Origin: Streptomyces sp. BK340
Lineage (GTDB): Bacteria > Actinomycetota > Actinomycetes > Streptomycetales > Streptomycetaceae
Length of the DNA: 64,000 bases
Direction of reading: 5' to 3'
Assembly (NCBI RefSeq): GCF_007827595.1
Contig: NZ_VISR01000003.1
Coordinates: forward strand, 62,001 to 126,000
The notes under the pieces were generated by a model, which saw only the letters and a program-made list of their open reading frames with translations, was not told the origin of the DNA and did not search any database. The translations under genes and the position numbers were made by a program. Positions 16,153 through 24,880 of the stretch are shown piece after piece (positions within the stretch are counted from its first letter, which is position 1; the number at the start of each line of letters is the position of its first letter).

Positions 16153-18231
16153 CTAGTCCTTGAGCGTGCGGTGCTCCCTTTCGGCGGCCACGCACTCGCG
16201 GGCGACCTGGGTGACCTTCTCGGGAGTGAAGCCGAATTTGGTCAGCAGCATCTTGAGCGGCGCCGATGCCCCGAACGTGTGCATGCCGACGACGGCGCCG
16301 CCGTCGCCGACGTAACGGTCCCAGCCGAGCGTCGCCGCCTGCTCGACGGCGACCCGGGCCCTGACCCCGGGCGGGATGACCGAGTCGCGGTACTCCTTGG
16401 GCTGGCGGTCGAACAATTCCCAGCAGGGCATGCTGACCACGCGAGCCGACAGGCCTTCGGCGGCGAGCTCGTCAAGGGCCGCGAGCGCGAGTTGCACCTC
16501 CGACCCGGTGGCCAGCAGGACGACGTCGGGCTTGCCGTCCCCCGCGTCGACCAGAACATAGGCTCCCCTGGCCACCCCGGATGCGGCCCCCATCTCGGAG
16601 CGGTCGAGGGTCGGCAGTGCCTGACGGGAAAGGACCAGCACCGCCGGCTCGTGCTTCAGCGCGGCGACGACCCGCCAGGTCTCGACGACCTCGTTCGCGT
16701 CGGCCGGGCGGAACACCAGCAGCCCCGGCATCGCGCGCAGCGACGCGAGTTGCTCGACCGGCTGGTGGGTGGGACCGTCCTCGCCGACCCCGATCGAGTC
16801 GTGGGTGAAGATGTGCACGACCGGGATCTCCATCAGCGCCGAAAGCCGGATCGCGCCGCGTGCGTAGTCCGAGAAGATCAGGAACCCCGACCAGTACGGG
16901 CGCAGCTTGGTCAGCGCCATCCCGTTCGTGATCGCGGTGGCGGCGTGCTCGCGGATCCCGTAGTGGAGGTTGCGCCCCGAGCGGTCATCGGCCTGGAAGT
17001 CGCCGGCGCCGGGGAACTTGAGGTCGGTCTTGGTCGACGGCGACAGGTCCGCCGACCCGCCGAGCACCCACGGCACGGCTTGGGCAAGCGCGTTGAGCAC
17101 CTGGCCGCTGGAGTCACGGCCGGCGAGTCCCTTCGGGTCGGCCGGGAAGGTCGGCAGCGCCGACTCCCAGCCCTCCGGCAGGTCACGCCGCTGGATACGG
17201 TCCAGCTCGTCGGCGAGTTCGGGATGGGTGGTTCGGTAGGCCTCGATCCGAGCCTCCCAGCTCGTCCGGGCTGCGCGACCGCGCGCGCCGATCCCTGCGG
17301 CGAAGTGCTCGTGGACGCCGTCGGGAACGAAGAAGTCCTTGTCCTCCGGCATCCCGAGGAATCGCTTGGTCGACTTGACGCCCTCCACGCCGAACGGCGC
17401 GCCGTGCGCCTTCGGGGTGTCCTCGACCGGTGACCCGTAGCCGATGTGACTGTGCACCACGATGAGCGTCGGGCGCTCGTGCTCGGACTTGAAGGTGTGC
17501 AGCGCGCGGGCCACGGCCTCCAGGTCGTTGGCGTCGGCCACGGTGGTGACGTTCCAGCCGTAGCCGATGAACCGGGCCGCCACATCCTCGGTGAACGCGA
17601 TGTCGGTGTGTCCCTCGATCGTCACCCGGTTGGAGTCGTAGATCCAGCAGAGGTTCGACAGCCGCTGGTGGGCCGCGAGCGAGGCAGCCTCCGAGGAGAC
17701 CCCCTCCATCATGCAGCCGTCGCCCCCCATCGCGTACACGTCGAAGTCGAAGACGGTGAAGTCGTCGCGGTTGTACCGGGCGGCGAGCCACTGCCCGGCG
17801 ATCGCCATCCCGACCGAGGTCGCAACACCCTGGCCGAGCGGGCCGGTCGTGGTCTCCACGCCGCTGGTCCACCGGTACTCCGGGTGCCCGGGGCAGTGCG
17901 AGCCGAGCTGGCGGAACGTCCTGAGGTCGTCGAGACTCACGGCGGGCCGGCCGAGGACCTCGTAGTCGGGGTCGACGGCCTGCACGCCGGTGAGGTGGAG
18001 CAGCGACCAGAGCAGCGCGGAAGCGTGTCCTTCCGACAGCACGAAGCGGTCGCGGTTGGGCCAGATCGGGTTGGCCGGGTCGAAGCGCAGGAAGCGTTGC
18101 CAGAGCGTGTACGCGACCGGGGCGATGCCCATCGGTGTCCCCGGATGGCCGGAGTCGGCCGCCTGGATGGCGTCCATGCACAGTGTGCGGATCGTGTTGA
18201 CGGAGAGGGTGTCCAGGTCGTTGCTGCTCAA
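16153..18231 (-). CDS. tkt: Transketolase
   Basis: 692 residues, the standard length. Transfers two-carbon units between sugar phosphates in the non-oxidative pentose-phosphate branch. Motifs: [12 protein letters not shown] near the N-terminus, the thiamine diphosphate site [13 protein letters not shown] plus [10 protein letters not shown], catalytic HYGIREHA in the pyrimidine domain, and the C-terminal transketolase domain. The TTG at 18231 is chosen because CAGGGAGG lies 7 nt upstream and the next residues ([16 protein letters not shown]) align with family starts; the frame remains open to 18339 without homology. Second gene of the operon. Confidence 0.95.
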   Translation of the reverse strand: MSSNDLDTLSVNTIRTLCMDAIQAADSGHPGTPMGIAPVAYTLWQRFLRFDPANPIWPNRDRFVLSEGHASALLWSLLHLTGVQAVDPDYEVLGRPAVSLDDLRTFRQLGSHCPGHPEYRWTSGVETTTGPLGQGVATSVGMAIAGQWLAARYNRDDFTVFDFDVYAMGGDGCMMEGVSSEAASLAAHQRLSNLCWIYDSNRVTIEGHTDIAFTEDVAARFIGYGWNVTTVADANDLEAVARALHTFKSEHERPTLIVVHSHIGYGSPVEDTPKAHGAPFGVEGVKSTKRFLGMPEDKDFFVPDGVHEHFAAGIGARGRAARTSWEARIEAYRTTHPELADELDRIQRRDLPEGWESALPTFPADPKGLAGRDSSGQVLNALAQAVPWVLGGSADLSPSTKTDLKFPGAGDFQADDRSGRNLHYGIREHAATAITNGMALTKLRPYWSGFLIFSDYARGAIRLSALMEIPVVHIFTHDSIGVGEDGPTHQPVEQLASLRAMPGLLVFRPADANEVVETWRVVAALKHEPAVLVLSRQALPTLDRSEMGAASGVARGAYVLVDAGDGKPDVVLLATGSEVQLALAALDELAAEGLSARVVSMPCWELFDRQPKEYRDSVIPPGVRARVAVEQAATLGWDRYVGDGGAVVGMHTFGASAPLKMLLTKFGFTPEKVTQVARECVAAEREHRTLKD

Positions 18232-18283
18232 TGCGAGCCTCCCTGAAGGTGCTTCCCCTGCGCTCGCACCCGAGCACGGCAGA

Positions 18284-19057
18284 CTAGGGGTGAGCTTTCC
18301 CGGCCGGGGCGAAGAGCGCCGCGCCGACAATGCCCGCATCGTTCAACAGCTGCGCCGGCACGATCTCGGTCCTGAGCTGGATGTGCGGCAGGAACTTGTC
18401 GGCCTTCTTGCTGACGCCGCCGCCGATGACGATCAGGTCGGGCCACAGCAGCCGCTGCACGAGATCGAGATACGTCTCCAGGCGGTGCGCCCATTTCTTC
18501 CAGGACAGGTCGTCGTGCTCGCGCACCGACTCGGCGGCCCAGTCCTCGGCATCCCCGTGGTGCAGCGGCAGGTGTCCCAACTCGCTGTTGGGCACGAGGT
18601 ATCCGTCGGAGAAGACGGCGCTGCCGATACCGGTGCCGAGCGTCACCATCACGACGACGCCCTTGCGTCCCTTGCCGGCGCCGAAACGCATCTCGGCGAT
18701 CCCGGCCGCGTCGGCGTCGTTCACCACCCTCACGTCGCGGCCGGTCGCTCGCGCGAAGAGCTGGGCCGCGTCCGTCTCCATCCAGGCCGGATCGATATTG
18801 GCCGTCGTCTGGACTTTGCCGCCCCGGATGACGGCCGGGAGCGTCAGCCCGACCGGTCCTGGGACGCCGATCTGGGAGATCACCTGCACGACCACGTCCG
18901 CGACTGCCTCCGGGGTCGCCGGATGCGGGGTCGGTATCCGGACCCGCTCACCGATGAGGCTGCCGAGCTCGAGGTCGACCGGCGCTCCCTTGATACCGGT
19001 TCCGCCGATGTCGATCCCCAGCACCTGGGCCGTCCTGTCCAGACTTTCCTGCGCCAC
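18284..19057 (-). CDS. ppgK: Polyphosphate glucokinase
   Basis: 257 residues of the ROK fold. Phosphorylates glucose to glucose-6-phosphate using polyphosphate (and often ATP). Phosphate-1 motif [11 protein letters not shown] (14-24), [15 protein letters not shown], the adenosine/phosphate-2 motif [10 protein letters not shown] and ELGHL are visible. First gene of the pentose-phosphate operon; only about 50 bp separate it from tkt. Position at the head of a G6PDH-containing operon makes a dedicated feeder role likely. An AT-rich promoter region lies upstream. Confidence 0.95.
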   Translation of the reverse strand: MAQESLDRTAQVLGIDIGGTGIKGAPVDLELGSLIGERVRIPTPHPATPEAVADVVVQVISQIGVPGPVGLTLPAVIRGGKVQTTANIDPAWMETDAAQLFARATGRDVRVVNDADAAGIAEMRFGAGKGRKGVVVMVTLGTGIGSAVFSDGYLVPNSELGHLPLHHGDAEDWAAESVREHDDLSWKKWAHRLETYLDLVQRLLWPDLIVIGGGVSKKADKFLPHIQLRTEIVPAQLLNDAGIVGAALFAPAGKAHP

Positions 19058-19216
19058 TGCCCGCTCCCCTCAGGGGCCGGCCCAAAAAGTGTTGCGCGAA
19101 TTTTGGACACCAAACCCCGCAAGGATTACCCAACACAATTCTCGAGAATATCACATATATATCATATTCGCCACATCGCCAATATCGGATTACATCAAAA
19201 CTTGAGGGGTATATCC
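19058..19216 (-). promoter_or_regulatory. AT-rich upstream region of the ppgK operon
   Basis: Between about 19085 and 19210 the sequence becomes strikingly AT-rich for this genome (AATTTTGGAC, ATCACATATATATCATATTC, TACATCAAAACTTG). It is the likely promoter and control region for the pentose-phosphate operon. No operator could be defined with confidence. Confidence 0.6.
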
Positions 19217-19354
19217 ATGAATTGCGCGCCCGCAAGGGCACGGGTTCCGGGTGTATTCGACGAGCGCGCACACCGCGTCCGAGTGACCCGCGCAGCGGCT
19301 TGCGCGGGTCGCTCGGCGATGGAGCAGGGGTGCGCGGTTCTCAGGGTCACCTGA
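19217..19354 (+). CDS. Possible 45-residue small protein
   Basis: ATG at 19217 with GAGGGG 8 nt upstream opens a 45-codon frame rich in Ala, Arg and Cys (MNCAPARARV). The hairpin at 19281-19314 lies inside it. No family recognised and the 3' end overlaps the end of the zinc-finger gene on the other strand, so it may be spurious; it could be a leader peptide. Confidence 0.2.
   Translation: MNCAPARARVPGVFDERAHRVRVTRAAACAGRSAMEQGCAVLRVT
19281..19314. terminator. Long hairpin near the end of the ZAS-type gene
   Basis: GAGTGACCCGCGCA (19281-19294) pairs with TGCGCGGGTCGCTC (19301-19314), 14 bp with one G.T pair and a 6-nt loop. It sits just beyond the stop of the minus-strand gene at 19347 and before the ppgK promoter region, so it probably insulates the two. 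Confidence 0.6.
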
Positions 19355-19643
19355 CGTACGCCATGCGGTCGACCCACTGGGACAGGGTGAGGGGGGTGGT
19401 GCGGACGGCACCGGGCGGGTGCGAGCGGCGCTCCGGGCACAGCCGAGGGGCCAGGGCCTCGCGCAGCGAGGACAGGTGCGCGGCTACCGCGGCGTGACAG
19501 TGGTACTCGTCCCTGCAAGCGGTGCAGATGCCCAGGTGCTCGACGACCGCGGCGGCCCGCTCGGAGGGGAGGAGTTCGAGCGCGTGCTCGGCCAGCGCGT
19601 CACGGAATGCGCGGCACTCGTCGGTGGAACTGGCGGTGGCCAT
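19347..19643 (-). CDS. ZAS-type zinc-binding protein, putative anti-sigma factor
   Basis: 98 residues with the His-x3-Cys-x2-Cys signature of zinc-binding anti-sigma domains: His36, Cys40, Cys43 (HLGICTAC), preceded by the helix CRAFRDALAEHALELLP. There is no transmembrane segment, so it would be a soluble RsrA-like or orphan ZAS protein. No sigma gene adjoins it. ATG at 19643 is preceded by GGAGAGGAT. Partner unknown. Confidence 0.75.
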   Translation of the reverse strand: MATASSTDECRAFRDALAEHALELLPSERAAAVVEHLGICTACRDEYHCHAAVAAHLSSLREALAPRLCPERRSHPPGAVRTTPLTLSQWVDRMAYVR

Positions 19644-19893
19644 GTCGGATCCTCTCCGTACTGCCACGCCCGGCCGCCGAGGCATTCCACAAGGTCCAGA
19701 CAGTTCAGGGGGCCGCGCGAAGCATCGATACAGCCCTTGTGGCGCAGATCCACGATGACTGAAGACCACCCTCGGGCGCGTCGTCCCCCCGCAGTGATTT
19801 CCGGGTACGGCCGCCGCAGTACCCGGCGGGCAGGGCTGCTCCGTACGGCCGGAAGGGGGCGCTTGACCGGGTCCTTGTCACACAGGGAGGGAC

Positions 19894-20589
19894 TCACACG
19901 GAGAGCGACGACGGGCTGCGATCCGTCGTCGCGTTGACCAGGCCGCACTGATAGGCGATGACGACGAGCTGGGCCCGGTCGCGAACGGCGAGCTTGCTCA
20001 TGGCGCGGTTGACGTGCGTTTTGACAGTCAACGGGCTGACGAACAGGTGTTCGGAAATCTCGTCGTTCGACAATCCGAGCGCGACGAGCCCTGTCACGTC
20101 CCGCTCCCGCGGGGTGAGGCAGGCCAACTGCTCGTGCGGCACGCCCGCGCAGGGCTCGGGCTGCGCCAGGAAGCGTGTGATCAAAGCACGCGTGGCAGCC
20201 GGTGACAGCAGCGACTCACCGGCTGCCACCGTACGGACGGCGTCGAGGAGCTCGTCCGGTCGCGCCCCCTTGCCCAGAAAGCCGCTCGCCCCGCCCCGCA
20301 GGGCCTCTGCGACGTACGCGTCGTTCTCGAAGGTGGTCAGGATGAGCACCTTCACGGCAGCGAGGTCTTCGGCCTCGCTGATGGCCCGTGTCGCGTCCAG
20401 GCCGTCCATGCCGGGCATCCTGATGTCCATCAGGACCACGTCCGGGCGCTGCGCACGCGCCAGCTCCACGGCTTCGTGGCCGTCGGACGCCTCGCCCACG
20501 ACCTCCATGTCCTCCGTGGAGTCAAAAAGGATCTTGAAGGTGCCCCGCAGCAACGCCTGGTCATCGGCGAGCAGAACGCGGATCGTCAT
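19894..20589 (-). CDS. NarL/LuxR-family response regulator
   Basis: 231 residues: receiver domain with acidic pocket (LLADD) and phospho-acceptor Asp55 in VVLMDIRMPG, then a C-terminal LuxR helix-turn-helix (LTPRERDVTGLVALGLSNDE, SPLTVKTHVNRAMSKL). It overlaps the upstream histidine kinase by 4 bp (ATGA), so the two form a two-component system. The receiver carries the family-typical TTF and K residues. Targets unknown; the neighbouring stress genes are candidates. Confidence 0.95.
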   Translation of the reverse strand: MTIRVLLADDQALLRGTFKILFDSTEDMEVVGEASDGHEAVELARAQRPDVVLMDIRMPGMDGLDATRAISEAEDLAAVKVLILTTFENDAYVAEALRGGASGFLGKGARPDELLDAVRTVAAGESLLSPAATRALITRFLAQPEPCAGVPHEQLACLTPRERDVTGLVALGLSNDEISEHLFVSPLTVKTHVNRAMSKLAVRDRAQLVVIAYQCGLVNATTDRSPSSLSV

Positions 20590-21806
20590 GTCCGGCCTTC
20601 CGGTAGTGCAGGTGATGCCACGCTGCCCGTTGCCGCGGCAGAGCGCAGGGGCAGTTCGGCGATCACGGTGAATCCGCCCTCGGGCCGCGCTTGTGCGGTG
20701 AGTGTCCCGTCCACGCTGGCCGCCCGTTCCCGCATGCCGATCAGCCCATGGCCGGTACCCTGCCGCGGTCCCTGCGGGAACGCGCGACCGTCGTCCTCGA
20801 TGGTGATGGTCAGCCACCGAGGGGTGTAGCTCAGGCACAACCGGGCCTTGTCCGCACTGCCGTGCTTGCGCACATTGGTCAGCGCCTCCTGGACGATGCG
20901 GTAGGCGGCCAGATCGACCGCTGGAGTCAGTGGCCGGGGCGTCCCCTGGCGGGTGCACAGGACGTCGAGGCCGACGCGCTCGAATGAGGCGAGCAGGGCT
21001 GGTATCCGGGCCAGGCCCGGGACGGGATCGCGCGGTACGTCGCAGTCGTCGGACTGCCGCAGCAGGCCCACCGTGACACGCAGCTCGTCCAGCGCCGACC
21101 GGCTGGTCTCCCGGATGTCCTTGAGGGCGGCGAGGACCTGTTCGGGTCGATGCCTCCCCACATGGGCCGCCACACCGGCCTGGGCGTTGATCAGCGCGAT
21201 GTGATGGGCGACGACGTCGTGCAGCTCACGGGCGATCCGGACGCGCTCGGCGGCCACTCGCTGCCGCGCCTCCTGTTCCCGGGTCCGCTCCGCGTGCTCC
21301 GCCCGCTCCTCCACGGCCGTGACATAGGCGCGACGCGAACGCACTCCGTCCCCGATCGCCGCCGGCAGGGCCGTCCAGGCCAGCATCGCGGCGTTGTCCG
21401 GTTGCAGCCAGGAACGTGGTGAGTGCACGACGGCGGCGCCGACCAGTACGGCGGCCGAAGCCGATGCCACGCTCAGGGCCGTGCGGCGGTCCGTCGACGC
21501 GGCCACCGAGTACACGGACACGATGACCGGGCTCGTCACCAGCGGGCTCTCCCGGAACCCGAGCAGCTGGAACGCCGCCCCGCATCCGACCGCACAGGCC
21601 ACCACGGCGAAGGGGTAGCGGCGGCGCCACAGCAGCGCGAAGCAGCCGACAGCGGCCAGCATGACAGCGGGCCACCGCAGTGCGAAGCGGTGCTCGTGCG
21701 GGTTGATCGAGGCGGCCATGACGGACAGCACGAACAGCCCCGACGCCGCCAGCACGTCACGGGTCACACTTCGGGGTCCACGAGCGCGGCCGCTGATCAC
21801 TGCCAT
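20586..21806 (-). CDS. Membrane sensor histidine kinase (NarX/DesK-like HisKA_3 type)
   Basis: 406 residues. The first 160 form four or five transmembrane helices without a sizeable outside loop, as in kinases sensing membrane or intramembrane cues. A dimerisation helix follows, with phospho-acceptor His196 in RIARELHDVVAHH, then a HATPase_c domain (EALTNVRKHG N-box, DDGRAF, GTGHGLIGMRERA). ATG at 21806 chosen by family starts; the frame opens at 21863. Partner is the response regulator at 19894. Confidence 0.93.
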   Translation of the reverse strand: MAVISGRARGPRSVTRDVLAASGLFVLSVMAASINPHEHRFALRWPAVMLAAVGCFALLWRRRYPFAVVACAVGCGAAFQLLGFRESPLVTSPVIVSVYSVAASTDRRTALSVASASAAVLVGAAVVHSPRSWLQPDNAAMLAWTALPAAIGDGVRSRRAYVTAVEERAEHAERTREQEARQRVAAERVRIARELHDVVAHHIALINAQAGVAAHVGRHRPEQVLAALKDIRETSRSALDELRVTVGLLRQSDDCDVPRDPVPGLARIPALLASFERVGLDVLCTRQGTPRPLTPAVDLAAYRIVQEALTNVRKHGSADKARLCLSYTPRWLTITIEDDGRAFPQGPRQGTGHGLIGMRERAASVDGTLTAQARPEGGFTVIAELPLRSAAATGSVASPALPEGRT

Positions 21807-22125
21807 GGCATCACCGTAGGGATGCCGCTCGCGCGACGCCGAGCCGGCGAACGAGGTCCGCACCCTGAATCCCGGTCCCCAGCAGCCCAGTCAGCCCCTC
21901 GAAGGAACTGATCTCTTCGAGTGACGAGCCGTCGTCCGGTCCCGCACCCCGCCGCACCACTACGCCAACCCGGCACCTTGTCGAGGACGTGCGCCGAGGA
22001 GTCCTGCGGGAGAGCCGGGTCCCGCGTACCGTCGAGCGACCGGCCGAGCCCCGCGCCACGACATCGGGCCCGACCTGGCTGGAGCCGGCCATCTCCGATG
22101 CTGTCGCCGGAGCAGGAGCACGCCC
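21807..22125. other. 319-bp intergenic region, no supported gene
   Basis: Divergent promoter region of the histidine kinase and the membrane protein at 22126. Short open frames on both strands have no recognisable motif or ribosome site. I see no repeat or operator worth naming. Confidence 0.5.
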
Positions 22126-22731
22126 ATGCGCCTTTACGCCCAGACCCCGGCACGTCTGAGCCGTCAGGTGCTCGCGGATCTGATCGCCGTGGCTCTGATC
22201 GCGGCAGCGGTGAAGTTCGCCCTGACCGTCCACGACGCGATCAGCCGGCTGGCCGGGCCGGGGCTGGAGGCGCAGAGGGCAGGTGACAACCTCGCCACCG
22301 GCCTCGACGACGCCGCCGAAGCGGCCTCGAGAGTGCCGTTCGTCGGGGGCGCCCTGAAGAAGCCTCTCCAGTCCGCCGCCGGCGCCGGCACCGGTCTCTC
22401 CGACGCCGGACGGTCACTGCAGCACGTCGTGGGCCAGGTGGCCGACCTGACCGCACTCGCCCTGATCGTCCTGCCTGTGGCGTTCGTACTGGTGCTGTGG
22501 CTTCCCCCGCGCCTGCTCTGGATCCGGCGCAGCGCCGCCACCCGCCGCCTCCTCGACAGCCCCGGAGGCGCTGACCTGCTCGCCCTGCGCGCCCTCACCG
22601 GACCGCAGAGCCACCTCGCCGCGGTCCCCACCCCACCGGGCGGCCTCGCCGACGCCTGGCGCCGCGGTGACCGGCAAGCCATCTCCGACTTGTCCGAGGC
22701 CGCCCTCAGGCGGGCGGGCCTGCGGCCCTGA
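22126..22731 (+). CDS. Two-helix membrane protein of unknown function
   Basis: 201 residues with one hydrophobic segment at about 15-35 (VLADLIAVALIAAAVKFAL) and a second at about 109-130 (ALALIVLPVAFVLVLWL). Between them is an Ala/Gly-rich linker (about 75 residues) that faces outward or inward as one loop; the C-terminal 70 residues are cytosolic. The Streptomyces-type start MRLY and GAGCACGCCC leader support expression. Resembles hypothetical actinobacterial proteins; no function can be given. Divergent from the two-component system. Confidence 0.7.
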   Translation: MRLYAQTPARLSRQVLADLIAVALIAAAVKFALTVHDAISRLAGPGLEAQRAGDNLATGLDDAAEAASRVPFVGGALKKPLQSAAGAGTGLSDAGRSLQHVVGQVADLTALALIVLPVAFVLVLWLPPRLLWIRRSAATRRLLDSPGGADLLALRALTGPQSHLAAVPTPPGGLADAWRRGDRQAISDLSEAALRRAGLRP

Positions 22732-22762
22732 CAGGCGGAGCGGGGAAGAGCCGGGGCGCCGT

Positions 22763-22780
22763 TGTCAGTGCCGGCTGACA
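22763..22780 (+). promoter_or_regulatory. TTGTCAGTG-type promoter with inverted repeat TGTCAG/CTGACA
   Basis: TGTCAG (22763-22768) and CTGACA (22775-22780) are perfect 6-bp inverted arms 11 bp before the ATG of the SMI1 gene. The GTTGTCAGTGCCGG core recalls a -35-type element that I remember recurring upstream of many Streptomyces genes, so this may be a promoter, giving a nearly leaderless transcript, or an operator. Confidence 0.4.
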
Positions 22781-22790
22781 CCATCCGACC

Positions 22791-23561
22791 ATGAGTGGCG
22801 AGTCTTTCGACTGGTATGAGTTCCGCGGACGTTGGCAGGCGGAGTGGGTCCCGCGTGCGGACGCGGACGAGGACGACGTGCAGACCCGCGCCCCCCTGGG
22901 CAGGCCCGGGGCGGACGAGGCGGTGATCGCCGCGACCGAGGAGCGGCTGGGGCGAAGGCTGCCGCCCTCGTACCGGGATTTCCTGGCCGTGAGCGACGGG
23001 TGGCACGTGGACGAGACGGCCGGGGTCTATCAGCTCGGCGGCGCCGCGGACATCGACTGGTTCCGGGACCCCTACGACATGACCCCGCTGTACGAGCAGA
23101 ACCTGGGCGACAACCCGCGCGACGAGGACGTCCTGCTGGCCGGCATGTGGCAACGGGCGCTACGGCTGGAGACGGACTCCGACATGTCGTCCGCCCTGCT
23201 GGACCCGGGCGACAGCGACCAGAACGGCGAATGGGCGCTCTACGTCCACAAGGGCTGGAGCGGTGAATTTCCGGACCGCTATCCGTCGTTCCGCGCGTAC
23301 ATGCAGGCCAGGTACCGCGGCTTCCACTCCGATCGGGCGCAGGTGCCGTCCGAACCCTCACCACACGGTCCTGGACCCGCGCGCCACGCGCGGGCGAGGG
23401 GTTCGCCTACGCCGGCTTCGTGCGGCACCGGCACTGAACGGGGGCGGGCCCGTCCCCGCCGGTGGAAGGCGGGCCGGCCGCCTCTCGCGGGCCCTGTGGC
23501 GCGGGTGCGTGCTGCCGGTGGGCGAGGGCGTCGATGCCGACACGTTCGGTCATGGTGTTGA
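22791..23561 (+). CDS. SMI1/KNR4 (SUKH) domain protein, with low-complexity C-terminal tail
   Basis: 256 residues as an open frame. Residues about 45-185 carry a SUKH/SMI1-KNR4 domain: EERLGRRLPPSYRDFLAVSDG, then DPGDSDQNGEWALYV and YPSFRAYMQARYRGF. SUKH proteins often act as immunity proteins against secreted nuclease toxins, but many Streptomyces copies are solitary. The last 70 residues are Arg/Pro/Gly-rich with no domain and may reflect a frameshift that destroyed the native stop. No toxin gene is adjacent. Confidence 0.75.
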   Translation: MSGESFDWYEFRGRWQAEWVPRADADEDDVQTRAPLGRPGADEAVIAATEERLGRRLPPSYRDFLAVSDGWHVDETAGVYQLGGAADIDWFRDPYDMTPLYEQNLGDNPRDEDVLLAGMWQRALRLETDSDMSSALLDPGDSDQNGEWALYVHKGWSGEFPDRYPSFRAYMQARYRGFHSDRAQVPSEPSPHGPGPARHARARGSPTPASCGTGTERGRARPRRWKAGRPPLAGPVARVRAAGGRGRRCRHVRSWC

Positions 23562-23592
23562 GTTCCGCCGCGCCGAGGGGTACGCAGGCGGC

Positions 23593-24396
23593 ATGGCCGG
23601 TAACAAAGTGGCGAAGCTGCCGCGCGAGATGTACGAGAAGGAACTGCTGCGCCTGCAGACGGAGCTGGTCAAGCTCCAGGAGTGGGTGCGGACGGAGGGC
23701 GCCCGCCTGGTCGTGGTCTTCGAGGGGCGGGACGCGGCGGGCAAGGGCAGCACCATCAAACGGGTCACCGAGTACCTCAATCCGCGGGTGGCACGGATCG
23801 CGGCTCTGCCCAAGCCCACCGAGCGCGAGCGCACCCAGTGGTACTTCCAGCGGTACGTCGAGTACCTTCCCGCAGCCGGGGAGATCGTGCTGTTCGACCG
23901 CAGCTGGTACAACCGGGCCGGGGTCGAGCACGTGATGGGTTTCTGCACCAAGGAGGAGCACCAGCTCTTCCTGCGCCAGTGCCCGATCTTCGAGCGGATG
24001 CTGGTGGAGGACGGGATCCTGCTGCGCAAGTACTGGTTCTCGGTGAGCGACACCGAGCAGCAGGAGCGTTTCCGGCGCCGGCTGGACGATCCCCTGCGGC
24101 GCTGGAAGCTGTCGCCGATGGACCTGGAATCGATCACCCGCTGGGAGGCGTACTCTCGGGCCAAGGACGACATGCTGGTGCACACCGACATCCGCGAGGC
24201 GCCGTGGCACGTCGTGGAGAGCGACGACAAGCGGCGGGCGCGGCTGAACATGATCGCCCATCTGCTGGGCTCCCTGCCGTACCAGGAGGTCCCGCCGCCG
24301 GTACTGGAGCTCCCGGACCGGCCGCCGTCCACCGGCTACGAGCGACCGCCGCGCGATCTTCAGACCTACGTCCCCGACCACGCGGCAAGCCTCTGA
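23593..24396 (+). CDS. ppk2: Polyphosphate kinase 2 family protein
   Basis: 267 residues, one PPK2 domain. Walker A is [11 protein letters not shown] (43-53), Walker B is [13 protein letters not shown] (about 99-111), followed by the lid region with conserved basic residues ([17 protein letters not shown]). These enzymes transfer phosphate between polyphosphate and ADP or GDP/AMP. The one-domain length is that of the class I/II group. ATG at 23593 is used; the frame runs back to 23263 but only through SMI1 sequence. With ppgK at 18284 it gives the region two polyphosphate enzymes. Confidence 0.95.
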   Translation: MAGNKVAKLPREMYEKELLRLQTELVKLQEWVRTEGARLVVVFEGRDAAGKGSTIKRVTEYLNPRVARIAALPKPTERERTQWYFQRYVEYLPAAGEIVLFDRSWYNRAGVEHVMGFCTKEEHQLFLRQCPIFERMLVEDGILLRKYWFSVSDTEQQERFRRRLDDPLRRWKLSPMDLESITRWEAYSRAKDDMLVHTDIREAPWHVVESDDKRRARLNMIAHLLGSLPYQEVPPPVLELPDRPPSTGYERPPRDLQTYVPDHAASL

Positions 24397-24502
24397 GCGG
24401 CCGCTCGCACGGCCTGCGGCGGCGCGCGTCGGTGATGCAACACGGGCCGCCGAGCTGTGCTACGCTTTTCGAGTTGCAGTTGTGGTACCCATGAACCTAT
24501 GT

Positions 24503-24547
24503 GCGCCTGACGGGAATGTTCTGTTCAGGCGCTTATTTGTTTTTTCC
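24503..24547 (+). terminator. Terminator-like hairpin with U-tract in the cold-shock gene leader
   Basis: GCGCCTGA (24503-24510) pairs with TCAGGCGC (24525-24532), 14-nt loop, followed at once by TTATTTGTTTTTTCC. This is a canonical intrinsic terminator, rare in such a GC-rich genome, and lies 43 bp upstream of the csp start in the probable 5' UTR. It may be an attenuator. Confidence 0.8.
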
Positions 24548-24589
24548 GGCATCTCCGGATGGGGCCTCTGCCTACTGAAGGAGAAGGTC

Positions 24590-24793
24590 ATGGCACAGGG
24601 AACCGTGAAGTGGTTCAACTCTGAAAAGGGTTTCGGATTCATCGCCCAGGACGGCGGCGGTCCGGACGTTTTCGCCCACTACTCGAACATCGCGACCCAG
24701 GGCTTCCGTGAGCTCCAGGAGGGCCAGCGGGTCTCGTTCGACGTCACGCAGGGCCAGAAGGGCCCGCAGGCGGAGAACATCGTCCCCGCCTGA
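24590..24793 (+). CDS. Cold-shock protein (CspA family)
   Basis: 67 residues, single cold-shock domain binding single-stranded RNA/DNA. RNP1 is KGFGFIA (residues 15-21) and RNP2 is VFAHY; starts [10 protein letters not shown] as in nearly all Streptomyces Csp. GAAGGAG lies 8 nt before ATG 24590. Its long leader contains the hairpin at 24503 and a strong terminator follows, with a DEAD-box helicase gene after that, a pairing common in Streptomyces. Confidence 0.97.
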   Translation: MAQGTVKWFNSEKGFGFIAQDGGGPDVFAHYSNIATQGFRELQEGQRVSFDVTQGQKGPQAENIVPA

Positions 24794-24814
24794 TCGCCGG
24801 ACGCGTATCCGCTC

Positions 24815-24860
24815 ACCGCGGTCCGCACCGTCATGGTGCGGACCGCGGTTTGTGCTGTTT
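24815..24860 (+). terminator. Intrinsic terminator/attenuator between csp and the DEAD-box gene
   Basis: A perfect 15-bp stem (24815-24829 with 24835-24849; ACCGCGGTCCGCACC) with a GTCAT loop is followed by TTGTGCTGTTT. It ends about 20 bp before the helicase ATG, so it ends the csp transcript and must be read through for csp-helicase co-expression. Confidence 0.85.
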
Positions 24861-24880
24861 CCAGGAAGGCAGATAACCGC

